DNA of 64,000 nt from Omphiscola glabra. Taxonomy: Eukaryota > Mollusca > Gastropoda > Lymnaeidae. The notes under the pieces are model-generated. The model did not search any database. It had not been told where the DNA came from and saw only the letters and a list, made by a program, of their open reading frames with translations. The translations under genes were made by a program, and so were the position numbers. Below, piece by piece: positions 33,863 through 44,200 of the stretch; the stretch's first letter is position 1; the number at the start of each line of letters is the position of its first letter. The stretch covers positions 49,896,850 to 49,960,849 of the forward strand of contig OZ024795.1 of the NCBI GenBank assembly GCA_964017045.1, given 5' to 3'.

Positions 33863-34154
33863 GTTCCTATTACTTGTATTCTGGGTATAGTTGATGGACG
33901 GCCAAGGCCTAGAAGAGGTAATATTGGCCGTGACAAGGACCCGTTCTCCCCTTTACTTTGTTTAAACACGGTAACTCCCCTAGATGGGGGCGGGGGGTCG
34001 AGAGCCATTTTGTAGTTTCGATTGCCGCTAAAGTGTCCTTCCTACTGTGTAAACATTAAATAGACCCCCCACACACTTTTTTTTAGGCCTGCTTAAATCG
34101 GTCAGACGATGATGACTTTCAAAATAATTCAACCTTTTATTGAAAGTAGTCCGA

Positions 34155-34176
34155 TGTATCATCATCATCATCATCA
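34155..34176. repeat. (ATC)n tail of a retrotransposon
   Basis: About six ATC units on the plus strand, which are GAT on the minus strand. They directly follow the stop codon of the minus-strand retrotransposon fragment, so they look like its 3' tail. Confidence 0.75.
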
Positions 34177-34330
34177 GATCCCGTAGTCCTTCGACCGTTG
34201 GGGCGCCACAGATGACATGTACACTATTCTTCTCCATTCCTCTCGGTCTTCTGCCCTACGCATAGCATCGCCTAGTTGTAATCCAGTCCATTCTTTGATA
34301 TTATCTTCCCATCTTTTTCTTTGTCTTCCT
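34174..34330 (-). pseudogene. RTE-like non-LTR retrotransposon, ORF2 C-terminus
   Basis: The minus strand reads GRQRKRWEDNIKEWTGL, then AEDREEWRRIVYMSSVAPQR, then a stop (34174-34176). This is the characteristic C-terminal tail of a widespread family of endonuclease/reverse-transcriptase proteins (motif RWEDNIKEWTG followed by REKWR and S-VP-R). Everything upstream is absent, and a TGA interrupts just before GRQ, so the fragment is 5'-truncated and dead. The clade assignment is from memory of the tail only. Confidence 0.72.
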
Positions 34331-34387
34331 CATACAACCACATTTTAATAATATATATATATATAGATAGTTTGTCTAAGTAAACAC

Positions 34388-34511
34388 GGATTGGATGACA
34401 TTGATTGGATGACATTGATTGGATGACATTGATTGGATGACATTGATTGGATGACATTGATTGGATGACATTGATTGGATGACATTGATTGGATGACATT
34501 GATTGGATGAC
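34388..34511. repeat. 14-bp minisatellite, inverted relative of the 30-31 kb array
   Basis: About nine nearly perfect copies of GGATGACATTGATT, the reverse complement of AATCAATGTCATCC, which is the CATGTCATCCAATC family at 30105-31185. The left flank AGTTTGTCTAAGTAAACACG is the complement of the right flank of that array (two differences over about 18 bases). Confidence 0.93.
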
Positions 34512-34527
34512 AGGTATTCGATTGGAT

Positions 34528-34760
34528 GTCGGGTGGCCGAGCGGTCCAAACTGAGTCAATCCAAAGACTATATCACCCCTGGTGGATGGGATTCGTTATC
34601 CTTGGATAGCAACTTATCTATGAGATGGGAAAATCTGAATTCAAATCCGGAGATCGAGTCCGTAGGCGGATAACATTGACATAATGAAATTCCAACATCT
34701 TCTTCTCCGGGTTTGATTACAGAGTTTTCCTTCTCTTACATGAGTTGCAATCCAAGGTTA
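34528..34760 (+). mobile_element. tRNA-derived SINE
   Basis: The head resembles a tRNA with a long variable arm (Leu/Ser type): an A box TGGCCGAGCGGTC at 34534 and a B box-like AATTCAAATCC at 34638-34648. The cloverleaf is not intact (no acceptor pairing, extra loop sequence), so it is not a working tRNA gene. The body continues with CCGTAGGCGGATAACATTGA and reaches a repeated segment at about 34768. The 3' border is uncertain. Confidence 0.62.
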
Positions 34761-34767
34761 GTGAGTC

Positions 34768-34952
34768 CCATCAACCCTGCATGCTGGGCGTGGCTCTGCT
34801 TGCCTAGGCCATATACTGGGGGTTTGAGTCCCATCAACCCTGCTTGCTGGGCGTGGCTTTGCTTGCCTAGGCCTTTGCTGGGGTTTGATGTCCAGTCCAC
34901 ATGCTTGGGACTGATGCTGGGGTTTGAGGTCCAGTCCACATGCTTGGTACTG
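34768..34952. repeat. Two short tandem duplications after the SINE
   Basis: A unit of about 61 bp (GAGTCCCATCAACCCTGC through TGCTTGCCTAGGCC) occurs twice. It is followed by two copies of a unit of about 38 bp (GGGGTTTGAGGTCCAGTCC then ACATGCTTGG). Confidence 0.85.
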
Positions 34953-35042
34953 ACTCTGACCACCAACATCCTTCTTTACATATATTCCATGACGTCGTTT
35001 TAAACACTATGTCTCCAGCAGGCACGTAATATATTTTTAACC

Positions 35043-35256
35043 GTTAAATTACTTCCAACAACTCACATAGCCGTAGGATGGATTACTGCCAACAAATCAT
35101 ATAGTCGTAAATGGGATTACTTCCAACAACTGACATAGGCAGAGATGGGATTACTTCCAACAACTTACATAGCCGTAGTTTGGATTACTTCTTACAACTC
35201 ACATAACAATGGATTGGATAATTTCCAACAACTCACATAGCCGAAGATGGGATTAC
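35043..35256. repeat. 34-bp minisatellite, diverged
   Basis: Six copies of a unit of about 34 bp, ATTACTTCCAACAACTCACA then TAGCCGTAGATGGG. Divergence between copies is marked, so this is one of the older arrays. Confidence 0.88.
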
Positions 35257-35637
35257 AAATATTTGACGATCGTTCCCTGATCAATTTACGACCGATTATG
35301 TGACATGTTTTCGTGTACATTGCTTGTTGCTGGAAATTACCACGAGACTTAAATGTCCGAAACCAATTTGTACAAACGAAATTAAGTTCGAAAGGAATTT
35401 GTTTGAAAAGAAGCTTGTTGAAAAGAAACTTATTTTAATGGACATTGCAAGTGATATGGTGGGCACATGTTAACTATTAAATAAATTTATTTTCTTTCCT
35501 TTTTTTTAAAGAAAATCTGTTTGAACTAATTTCCTTTAGACCCAATGTCTTTTCGATCAACATTCCCACGTGCAAATTGGTTTCGAAGAAAAAATAGTTT
35601 CGGAGATTGTTCAGGATATGACAAAGCTTAGCTATTC
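35257..35637. other. Single-copy AT-rich stretch
   Basis: Nothing supportable is seen. It borders the hAT element on the right. Confidence 0.35.
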
Positions 35638-35706
35638 CAGTGGCGTAGTTAAGAGGTGTGCGACCATCTCAGAGGCGATACAAATTTTTTTTTAAATTGC
35701 ATATAC

Positions 35707-35804
35707 ACAGAGTACACACTGCTCGGTCTAACACAGCACACACTGCTCGGTCTAACACAGCACACACTGCTCGGTCTAACACAGTACACACTGCTCGGTC
35801 TAAC
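35707..35804. repeat. 24-bp minisatellite inside hAT copy A
   Basis: Four copies of a 24-bp unit, ACACAGCACACACTGCTCGG then TCTA. Confidence 0.93.
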
Positions 35805-36088
35805 CTAATTTCATAAAAAGATAACCGATCACACGAAAATTTTCCACACCTGTAACCAATCCAAATGAGTACTTTTTTAAAAAGTTCAAGGTTGATGCGT
35901 AAGAAATGATACGACCCCTTTAATTATATCAGAAAAAAGTCGTTTTGACCATGATTCAACACCGATTGAAGTGATCGGTAACTTTCGTAAGTGACAGGAA
36001 GCTATATTTACCTACAATCTTAGGTATGAACCTTGCCATTGATATCAAACACGCTGTGAAAGAATCCAGCCGTTATCATCTGGTTCCA

Positions 36089-36184
36089 CTATCATCTGAA
36101 AGTGATATGGTGAAGCATTTGTATATTGATCACGTGATTGACAGGTTTGCCGCTTTGAGGACCAGGAAAGGAGAATGTTATTGA
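36089..36184 (+). pseudogene. hAT transposase C-terminal remnant, copy A
   Basis: The frame reads LSSESDMVKHLYIDHVIDRF then AALRTRKGECY and a stop. It aligns with the end of the transposase at 40.6-41.2 kb (SDTVKDIDFDHVIDRFAALK). Upstream sequence is too decayed to follow. Only the last part of the dimerisation region survives. Confidence 0.78.
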
Positions 36185-36372
36185 AGTAAATTTAACGTAA
36201 AAATAACTGTAACTTAACGTTGTTGAAGTTCTTAAATACATTGACCTCCTGACCTTCAATTAATTTGTTTTTCTTCTTGTCATTGTTATTACAGTGGATT
36301 TGTTTTAACAAGAAGAAATCCACCGTGAAAGTATAGGGAAGGGTGGGGTAACACAATGAGTTTACCGCACCG

Positions 36373-36456
36373 AGTGACACCAACCCTAGCTACGCCAATG
36401 GGTGACACTAACCCTAGCTACGCCACTGGATGACACCAACCCTAGCTACGCCACTT
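36373..36456. repeat. Triplicated hAT 3' terminus
   Basis: Three tandem units of about 28 bp, each GTGACACCAACCCTAGCTAC then GCCACTGG, contain the complete hAT terminal repeat. They end in CCAATG, CCACTG and CCACTT. Confidence 0.88.
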
Positions 36457-37465
36457 CATGTTCCTGTAAACATGAACGGGTAAGCTGTGTTGAACACTTA
36501 CTACACGGCGATGATGAGGGTTTCAATTATATTAGATGATGATAACCAGTAAGCCACTGAGTAGAGATGAGTGGGTTATTATTTTAATTACAGTGACTAC
36601 AATCTCAGTTGTGCTGAGTTGGAAATAAAATACGTACGAAATGACAAAATCAAATCTGTACTTCTAATTGACACTGTCAATGACTGTCAGCTAGAAGTAA
36701 GCAGCCAAACTTAAAAATGCAAACAAACAAAAAAATTGATTGTCAAAGGAATTCTCAAATTTTTCACATGTTCTCATGTTCTTACTAAACGACGACCGTC
36801 AGGCGGAGACGAACCTATCTGAAACATCATATATCTCAAAACATTTCCACCAGCGACTTAGTAGCAATATTCCTGGCCGTCTAAGCTAATCGTTCCCAAG
36901 CCCTGAAGGTCCGTTCTACTCCCTACGTCCCCATTGATTCCAAGCTCACTTTGGTAGATTCGGTTATACGGAATATCTCCTGAGTGTGTGGCCGAGCACA
37001 TTCCCCGACATTCTGCTCAATGGAGACATGAATATTCAAGCCTTAAACATATTTCTGAATCTCGGCTGTCTCAAGCTGTCCAATTTCCATTTTGTTATTT
37101 TCAATGTTCTCATCGGTCGAGTCTTTACAATTCCAGTCAGCGAGGGAAAGGGAAAAAAAAAAAGGGGGGGGGGGGGGGATTTCGTAATATCGTAAAACAG
37201 TAAAGAAGATTGTCGACAAGGCAGTCTGACAGGAAATGTTTGAGGGCAACAAATTTTTTCAAATAGTTGAAAAGAGGAAAAACCAAGTATGTAAATAAAC
37301 TGTAGATCAAGGCTGTCACTTGGAGCCTCGGATATTTAGGAGGTCCAAAATTGTGAGTAGGAATACAAATTTTGACTTTGAACTTTGAATGCGAGGGAGA
37401 CGGGGTGGGGGTTTAAACAGAAATGGAGCGGGTGGCGCGTAAAGTCACGTGTCGGTTCGGCATTG
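36457..37465. other. Single-copy stretch
   Basis: A small hairpin (TTCATGTT / AACATGAA) lies at about 36454-36475. An 11-A run followed by 15 G is at 37153-37178. No exon or transposon ends are supported. Confidence 0.4.
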
Positions 37466-37735
37466 CAAGGTTCGTCAGTGCAAGACTCGAAGTGCAAGAT
37501 TCGTCAGTGCAAGGCCCGGTAACGCAAGACTCGTCAGTGCAACGCTCAACAATGCAAGGCTCGGCAGTACAAAACTCAACAGTGCAAGGCTCGGCAGTAC
37601 AAAACTTAACAGTGCAAGGCTCGGCAGTACAAAACACAACAGTGCAAGGCTCGGCAGTGCAAAGCTCAACAGTGCAAGGCTCATCAGTGCAAGGCCCGGT
37701 AGTGCAAGGCCTATTAGTGCAAGGCTCGGCAGTGC
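37466..37735. repeat. 15-bp minisatellite with 30-bp higher order
   Basis: About 18 units of 15 bp. In the centre AAGGCTCGGCAGTAC and AAAACTCAACAGTGC alternate, giving a 30-bp period. At the edges units are TCGTCAGTGC-type. Five-codon periodicity explains open frames on both strands. Confidence 0.93.
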
Positions 37736-37889
37736 TTAAATACGTTTTAAATGAAATAGAAAATACAAAAAAAGAAAGTTCTGCTGATGACGTCGTCAAC
37801 ACAAGAAAACACGGATTTTTATGATTTTAATTATAAGTTATATATTTGTATCCCAACAATTGTGAAAATAAATGAAAAAGAAAAATGGT

Positions 37890-38117
37890 GGCCACTAGTC
37901 CCTCACAAAAGGGGTGGGCACTAGTCCCTCATCGAATGGGTGGGCACTAGCCCCTCACAAAAGGGGTTGGCACTAGTCCCTCACCAAAGGGGTGGGCACT
38001 AGTCCTTCACCAAAGGGGGGGGCACTAGTCCCTCACAGAAGGGGTGGGCACTAGTCCCTCACCAAAGGGGTGGGCACTAGTCCTTCACCAAAGGGGTGGG
38101 CACTATTCCCTCACAAA
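37890..38117. repeat. 26-bp minisatellite
   Basis: Nine copies of a 26-bp unit, GGGGTGGGCACTAGTCCCTC then ACCAAA. The next array starts without a spacer. Confidence 0.93.
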
Positions 38118-38548
38118 ATGTCATGATATGTGCTAACATAACTAATGCCATGATCTGTGCTAACATAACTAATGTCATGACCTGTGCTAACATAACTAAT
38201 GCCATGATATGTGCTTACATAACTAATGTCATGATCTATGCTAACATAACTAATGCCATGATCTGTGCTAACATAACTAATGCCATGATCTGTGCTAACA
38301 TAACTAATGACATGATCTGTGCTAACAACTAATGTCATGATCTGTGCTAACATAACTAATGCCATGATCTGTGCTAACATAACTAATGTCATGATATGTG
38401 CTAACATAACTAATGCCATGATCTGTGCTAACATAACTAATGCCATGATCTGTGCTAACATAATTAATGCCATGATATGTGCTAACATAACTAATGCCAT
38501 GATATGTGCTAACATAACTAATGCCATGATCTGTGCTAACATAACTAA
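38116..38548. repeat. 27-bp minisatellite
   Basis: About 16 copies of a 27-bp unit, CATGATCTGTGCTAACATAA then CTAATGC. One copy is shortened (GCTAACAACTAATG). Nine-codon periodicity gives the MICANITNA frame. It abuts the 3' side of an L2-like fragment. Confidence 0.95.
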
Positions 38549-38697
38549 CATTAAATTTAAAAACAGCCGTTTAAAAAATATTGACCTCACACATCCAAGT
38601 GCTATTTACATGTGTCTAGTAATGGACGGAACCCAGCAGCATCGAGCATTGTTTATCAGTCAGAGAGGGGTTAGAATGAGTTGGAATAGTAGAATTG

Positions 38698-39093
38698 GAA
38701 GAGATGTGTTTAGAGTGCTGTTTTGAAGACTTAGTTGGTCGGTATATTGCTGATGTGTAATGGGAGAAAATTCCATTGTTTGGGGGAAACAGAAAAAGAA
38801 AGATCGTTCACCGTATGTTTTAGTTCCTGTCTTTGGAAAGGAAAGAATACACGTGTCTCCGAAGGAACGAATGCGTCAAAGTGGTGAATAGACAGAAAGA
38901 AGTTCGGTAGATTATGAGGGGCGGGAACCAGAGAAAAACTTGTGACAGAGAACGGACAGCTGGTAGTCAATGCGTGCCTGCATAGGGAGACAATGACGTG
39001 AGGGAAGTGGTGGCGTGATCACGTGTCTTTGCCTTTAGAACTAACCTGGCAGCTGAGTTTTGAACACTCTGCAGTTTTTTCTTCCAACAGTCC
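38698..39093 (-). pseudogene. L2/CR1-like non-LTR reverse transcriptase, C-terminal fragment
   Basis: On the minus strand, allowing several frame changes and stops, I read LQSVQNSAARLVLKAKTRDH, then QARIDYQLSVLCHKFF, then FSFSVSPKQWNFLPLHI, then FKTAL and THLF. This is the usual post-catalytic tail of L2/CR1-like ORF2 proteins (QNSAARLV, LHWLPV-ARI-YK, WN-LP, FK--LKTHLF). The polymerase core is absent. The same family occurs at 58908-59189. The truncation point at 39093 coincides with the start of a 73-bp array. Confidence 0.8.
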
Positions 39094-39302
39094 GGTGTGT
39101 TATCAGAATGCAGCCCCTGCCTACGATCACAACACACTGAAACACTTCAAACGCTTTCAAACGTCGTGTGTGGTATCAGAATGCAACCCTTGCCTACGAT
39201 CACAACACACTGAAACACTTCAAACGCTTTCAAACGTCGTGTGTGTTATCAGAATGCAGCCCTTGCCTACGCTCACAACACACTGAAACACTTCAAACAC
39301 TC
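39092..39302. repeat. 73-bp tandem triplication
   Basis: Nearly three copies of a 73-bp unit containing TATCAGAATGCAGCCCCTGC and CACAACACACTGAAACACTT. Confidence 0.92.
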
Positions 39303-39576
39303 AACCAGTTCAAGACCAGCTTTGAAGAGACCGAGAACAACGCAACTGACCAACCGGACAATTGAATACAGGGTGAGCTCTGTTCAAATATTCCAGACCA
39401 TAAAGGTCAACTAATATTTCCTCCAAAGGGGGCAGATAATCCAGTAATTAGGGTTGCAGCAAAACGCCCTGGGGGTAGACCCGTTTGATTGGTGGTCGCC
39501 TCCCTTTTCATGTTTTAATTAGACGCAAGCAATGAGTTAACATGACGCGTTTATGTCCTGGGGGAGGCGGTGTGTG

Positions 39577-39843
39577 TGACTTTATGTGAATGACTTTATG
39601 TGTATGACTTTATGTGTGTGACTTTATGTGTGTGACTTTATGTGTGTGACTTTATGTGTGTGACTTTATGTGTATGACTTTATGTGTATGACTTTATGTG
39701 TATGACTTTATGTGTATGACTTTATGTGTATGACATTATGTGTATGACTTTATGTGTATGACATTATGTGTATGACATTATGTGTATGACTTTATGTGGA
39801 TGACTTTATGTGTATGAATTTATGAATTTGACATTATGTATAT
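39577..39843. repeat. 14-bp minisatellite
   Basis: About 19 copies of TGTGTATGACTTTA, with TGTGTGTGAC variants on the left and ACATTATG variants on the right. Confidence 0.95.
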
Positions 39844-39861
39844 GCTTTACGTACAAGAAGC

Positions 39862-39928
39862 TCTATCTATCTATCTATCTATCTATCTTTATTTCAATCT
39901 ATCTATCTATCTATCTATCTATCTATTT
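39862..39928. repeat. (ATCT)n tetranucleotide microsatellite
   Basis: Two ATCT runs separated by TTTATTTCA. Confidence 0.93.
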
Positions 39929-40586
39929 TACGAGTTGTATTGTTCCAAATGAACTGATTCACCGTATCAAATAACAATAAACGCACTAGGAAGGGCGGGG
40001 CATAAAGTTTTTTCTCGTTCTATTTGCGAGCACCTAACAGTACACGCATTACGATATTCTTTAAGCTCCGATGAGGATTCTTTCACACAAAAATATTTTG
40101 CAATGCACTTCCATAGTGGCATACCAAGGATTAAGTGGGTTTCGGATACCGTCTGATCTCTTTACAAAACTCATGGTCCGATGTGTTTGCACTGATGGCT
40201 CTCATAAAGATTGATGAAAAATTAAAGATGTTTTGTTTTGTGTGTTAGTGTTAACTAAAAAAAAAACAAATCCAACAGTGCAATCGACACAAATTGGATG
40301 TCCTCTGTGCATTCATTAGGAATCACTGTTGGTGCGAAAACTTTGCACAAGAAGCACAATCCGTTTCTGGATTCTATTCTTTCATCAATTTTAAGCTGCC
40401 AATTGAGTTCCCCATCATATTAGGAATACCATCTTCTGCACAAAATCTTATATTTTTCATTGATACATTATTGTCACCTAAGTATTTTTTTTTTGCTTAT
40501 TATATATATATATATATTATAGGACAACATTTCTTCAGCAAAATCTCTGACGTAAGTTATCAGTACAGCCTCACTGTCTCTCAAAG
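39929..40586. other. Single-copy stretch upstream of the hAT transposase
   Basis: It probably includes decayed parts of hAT copy B, but no terminal repeat could be recognised. A TA-run lies at about 40500-40518. The open frame at 40294-40590 has no recognisable domain. Confidence 0.4.
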
Positions 40587-41189
40587 TTGATTCATCCATT
40601 TGCACGGAGTATTTTTTGTTGTTGTCAGCCTGTCAACACGTTGTATTTCAATATCTTCAACCATTTCATCTATTCTTTTGAATTAGCTTTCATTCTGATC
40701 AGATCATCAGCGATCAAGGAAGTAACAGATATGTTTGGGGGTGTTCAACACAAGGGTCTACTATCAGCAAGTGATGAAGAGCTTTTGGTATACTTTCCAA
40801 AATTAGAAGATAAACTTTTAAAAGAAATACCAAGGCTTAGAAGACACCTAAATGCAGAAGATATTGAATTTCACGAAGTCATGGACTGGTCAGTATTTGA
40901 TGTTTTGAAATTCATAGCTGAATGGGACTTACTAGAATCTCTTCCAATACTTTTGCGAAGCCTTCATTTCTTTCTTATGATCTGTGTATATGTTGGTTCA
41001 TGTGAGCGGAGCTTTTCAAAACTAAGGCTTATCAAGAACTATTTACGACCCAGCATTGGACAGTCATCGTTTTTTGCTCTGGCTCTGCCATCAATTAAAA
41101 CTATTAGAAGTGATACGGTGAAGGATATTGATTTTGATCACGTGATTGACAGGTTTGCAGCTTTGAAGACGGGGAAAGGAACGTTTTAA
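40587..41189 (+). pseudogene. hAT transposase C-terminal domain (ZMYM1-like family), copy B
   Basis: An intact 200-codon frame; homology is convincing only from about residue 40. Residues 139-175 read SCERSFSKLRLIKNYLRPSI then GQSSFFALALPSIKTI. This is the hAT dimerisation region (Dimer_Tnp_hAT), whose hallmark is a conserved ER-FS---IK--LR helix. It ends DFDHVIDRFAALKTGKGTF. The DDE catalytic core and zinc finger upstream are missing, so it cannot catalyse transposition. The true start is unknown; the ATG at 40587 is only the first in frame. Confidence 0.82.
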
Positions 41190-41286
41190 ATAAAGAAAAT
41201 GTAATGTAAAAATAGCTATAACTTAACGCCGTTACAGTTGTTAAATAAATTTTCCTCCTGGCCTTCAATTAATTTGTTTTTGTTTT
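41190..41286 (+). other. hAT copy B, 3' non-coding sequence
   Basis: This aligns with the region after the stop in copy A (36185-36280): AATGTAAAAATAGCTATAAC corresponds to TTTAACGTAAAAATAACTGT. Both then have CCTTCAATTAATTTGTTTTT. The 22-bp array begins immediately after this block. Confidence 0.75.
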
Positions 41287-44200
41287 TGTCATTGCTATAC
41301 TGGGGACTTGTCATTGTTATACTGGTGACTTGTCATTGTTATACTGGGGACTTGTCATTGTTATACCATGGACTTGACATTGTTATACTTGGGACTTGTC
41401 ATTGTTATACCATGGACTTGTCATTGTTATACCGTGGACTTGTCATTGTTATACTGGGGACTTGTCATTGTTATACCATGGACTTGTCATTGTTATACTT
41501 GGGACTTGTCATTGTTATACTGGGGACTTGTCATTGTTATACTTTTGACTTGTCATTGTTATACTGGTGACTTGTCATTGTTATACTGGGGACTTGTCAT
41601 TGTTATACCATGGACTTGTCATTGTTATACTTGGGACTTGTCATTGTTATACCATGGACTTGTCATTGTTATACCGTGGACTTGTCATTGTTATACTGTG
41701 GACTTGTCATTGTTATACTTGGGACTTGTCATTGTTATACTTTTGACTTGTCATTGTTATACTGTGGACTTGTCATTGTTATACTTGGGACTTGTCATTA
41801 TTATACTTGGGACTTGTCATTATTATACTTGGGACTTGTCATTGTTATACTGTGGACTTGTCATTGTTATACTGTGGACTTGTCATTGTTATACTGTGGA
41901 CTTGTCATTGTTATACTGTGGACTTGTCATTATTATACTGTGGACTTGTCATTGTTATACTGTGGACTTGTCATTATTATACTGTGGACTTGTCATTATT
42001 ATACCATGGACTTGTCATTATTATACCGTGGACTTGTCATTGTTATACTGTGGACTTGTCATTATTATACTGGGGACTTGTCATTATTATACTTGGGACT
42101 TGTCATTGTTATACTGTGGACTTGTCATTGTTATACTGTGGACTTGTCATTGTTATACTGTGGACTTGTCATTATTATACTGTGGACTTGTCATTATTAT
42201 ACTGTGGACTTGTCATTATTATACCATGGACTTGTCATTATTATACCGTGGACTTGTCATTGTTATACTGTGGACTTGTCATTATTATACTGGGGACTTG
42301 TCATTATTATACTTGGGACTTGTCATTGTTATACTGTGGACTTGTCATTGTTATACTTGGGACTTGTCATTATTATACTGTGGACTTGTCAATGTTATAC
42401 TTGGGACTTGTCATTGTTATACCATGGACTTGTCATTGTTATACTTGGGACTTGTCATTGTTATACCATGGACTTGACATTGTTATACCATGGACTTGTC
42501 ATTGTTATACAGTGGACTTGTCATTGTTATACCATGGACTAGACATTGTTATACAATGGACTTGACATTGTTATACCATGGACTTGACATTGTTATACTT
42601 GGGACTTGTCATTGTTATACCATGGACTTGACATTGTTATACCATGGACTTGTCATTGTTATACCATGGACTTGTCATTGTTATACAGTGGACTTGTCAT
42701 TGTTATACTGTGGACTTGTCATTATTATACTTGGGACTTGTCATTATTATACTTGGGACTTGTCATTGTTATACTGTGGACTTGTCATTGTTATACTTGG
42801 GACTTGTCATTGTTATACCATGGACTTGTCATTGTTATACTTGGGACTTGTCATTGTTATACTGTGGACTTGTCATTGTTATACTTGGGACTTGTCATTA
42901 TTATACTGTCGACTTGTCATTATTATACTGTGGACTTGTCATTGTTATACCGTGGACTTGTCATTGTTATACTGTGGACTTGTCATTGTTATACTTGGGA
43001 CTTGTCATTATTATACTGTGGACTTGTCATTGTTATACCGTGGACTTGTCATTGTTATACTGTGGACTTGTCATTGTTATACCGTGGACTTGTCATTGTT
43101 ATACCGTGAACTTGTCATTGTTATACTGTGGACTTGTCATTGTTATACTTGGGACTTGTCATTATTATACTGTGGACTTGTCATTGTTATACCATGGACT
43201 TGTCATTGTTATACCGTGGACTTGTCATTGTTATACTGTGGACTTGTCATTGTTATACCGTGAACTTGTCATTGTTATACTGTGGACTTGTCATTGTTAT
43301 ACTGTGGACTTGTCATTATTATACTGTGGACTTGTCATTGTTATACTGTGGACTTGTCATTGTTATACTTGGGACTTGTCATTGTTATACTGTGGACTTG
43401 TCATTGTTATACTTAGGACTTGTCATTGTTATACTGTGGACTTGTCATTGTTATACTGTGGACTTGTCATTGTTATACCATGGACTTGTCATTGTTATAC
43501 TGTGGACTTGTCATTGTTATACTTGGGACTTGTCATTGTTATACTTGGGACTTGTCATTGTTATACTTGGGACTTGTCATTATTATACTGTGGACTTGTC
43601 ATTGTTATACCGTGGACTTGTCATTGTTATACTGTGGACTTGTCATTGTTATACTGTGGACTTGTCATTGTTATACTGTGGACTTGTCATTATTATACTG
43701 TGGACTTGTCATTGTTATACTGTGGACTTGTCATTGTTATACTTGGGACTTGTCATTGTTATACTGTGGACTTGTCATTGTTATACTTAGGACTTGTCAT
43801 TGTTATACTGTGGACTTGTCATTGTTATACTGTGGACTTGTCATTGTTATACCATGGACTTGTCATTGTTATACTTGGGACTTGTCATTGTTATACCATG
43901 GACTTGACATTGTTATACTGTGGACTTGTCATTGTTATACCATGGACTTGTCATTGTCATACCATGGACTTGTCATTGTTATACCATGGACTTGTCATTG
44001 TTATACCATGGACTTGTCATTGTTATACCATGGACTTGTCATTGTTATACTGTGGACTTGTCATTGTTATACTTGGGACGTGTCATTGTTATACCATGGA
44101 CTTGTCATTGTTATACCATGGACTTGACATTGTTATACTTGGGACTTGTCATTGTTATACTGTGGACTTGTCATTGTTATACCATGGACTTGTCATTGTT

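Larger units (their letters stand above)
35638..36428 (+). mobile_element. Decayed hAT element, copy A
   Basis: The left end is CAGTGGCGTAGTTAAG and the right end complements CAGTGGCGTAGCTAGGG (at 36412-36428). The right end is repeated three times in tandem (36373-36456). Inside are a 24-bp array, a transposase C-terminus (separate entries) and a 3' non-coding segment with CTTCAATTAATTTGTTTTT, also present in copy B at 41.2 kb. No matching target duplication could be found, probably because of the end triplication. Confidence 0.7.

Noticed and set aside
34528..34660. Functional tRNA-Leu or tRNA-Ser gene
   Set aside because: A and B box-like words exist, but the acceptor stem and anticodon arm cannot be paired and the internal distance is too long; a SINE head fits better.
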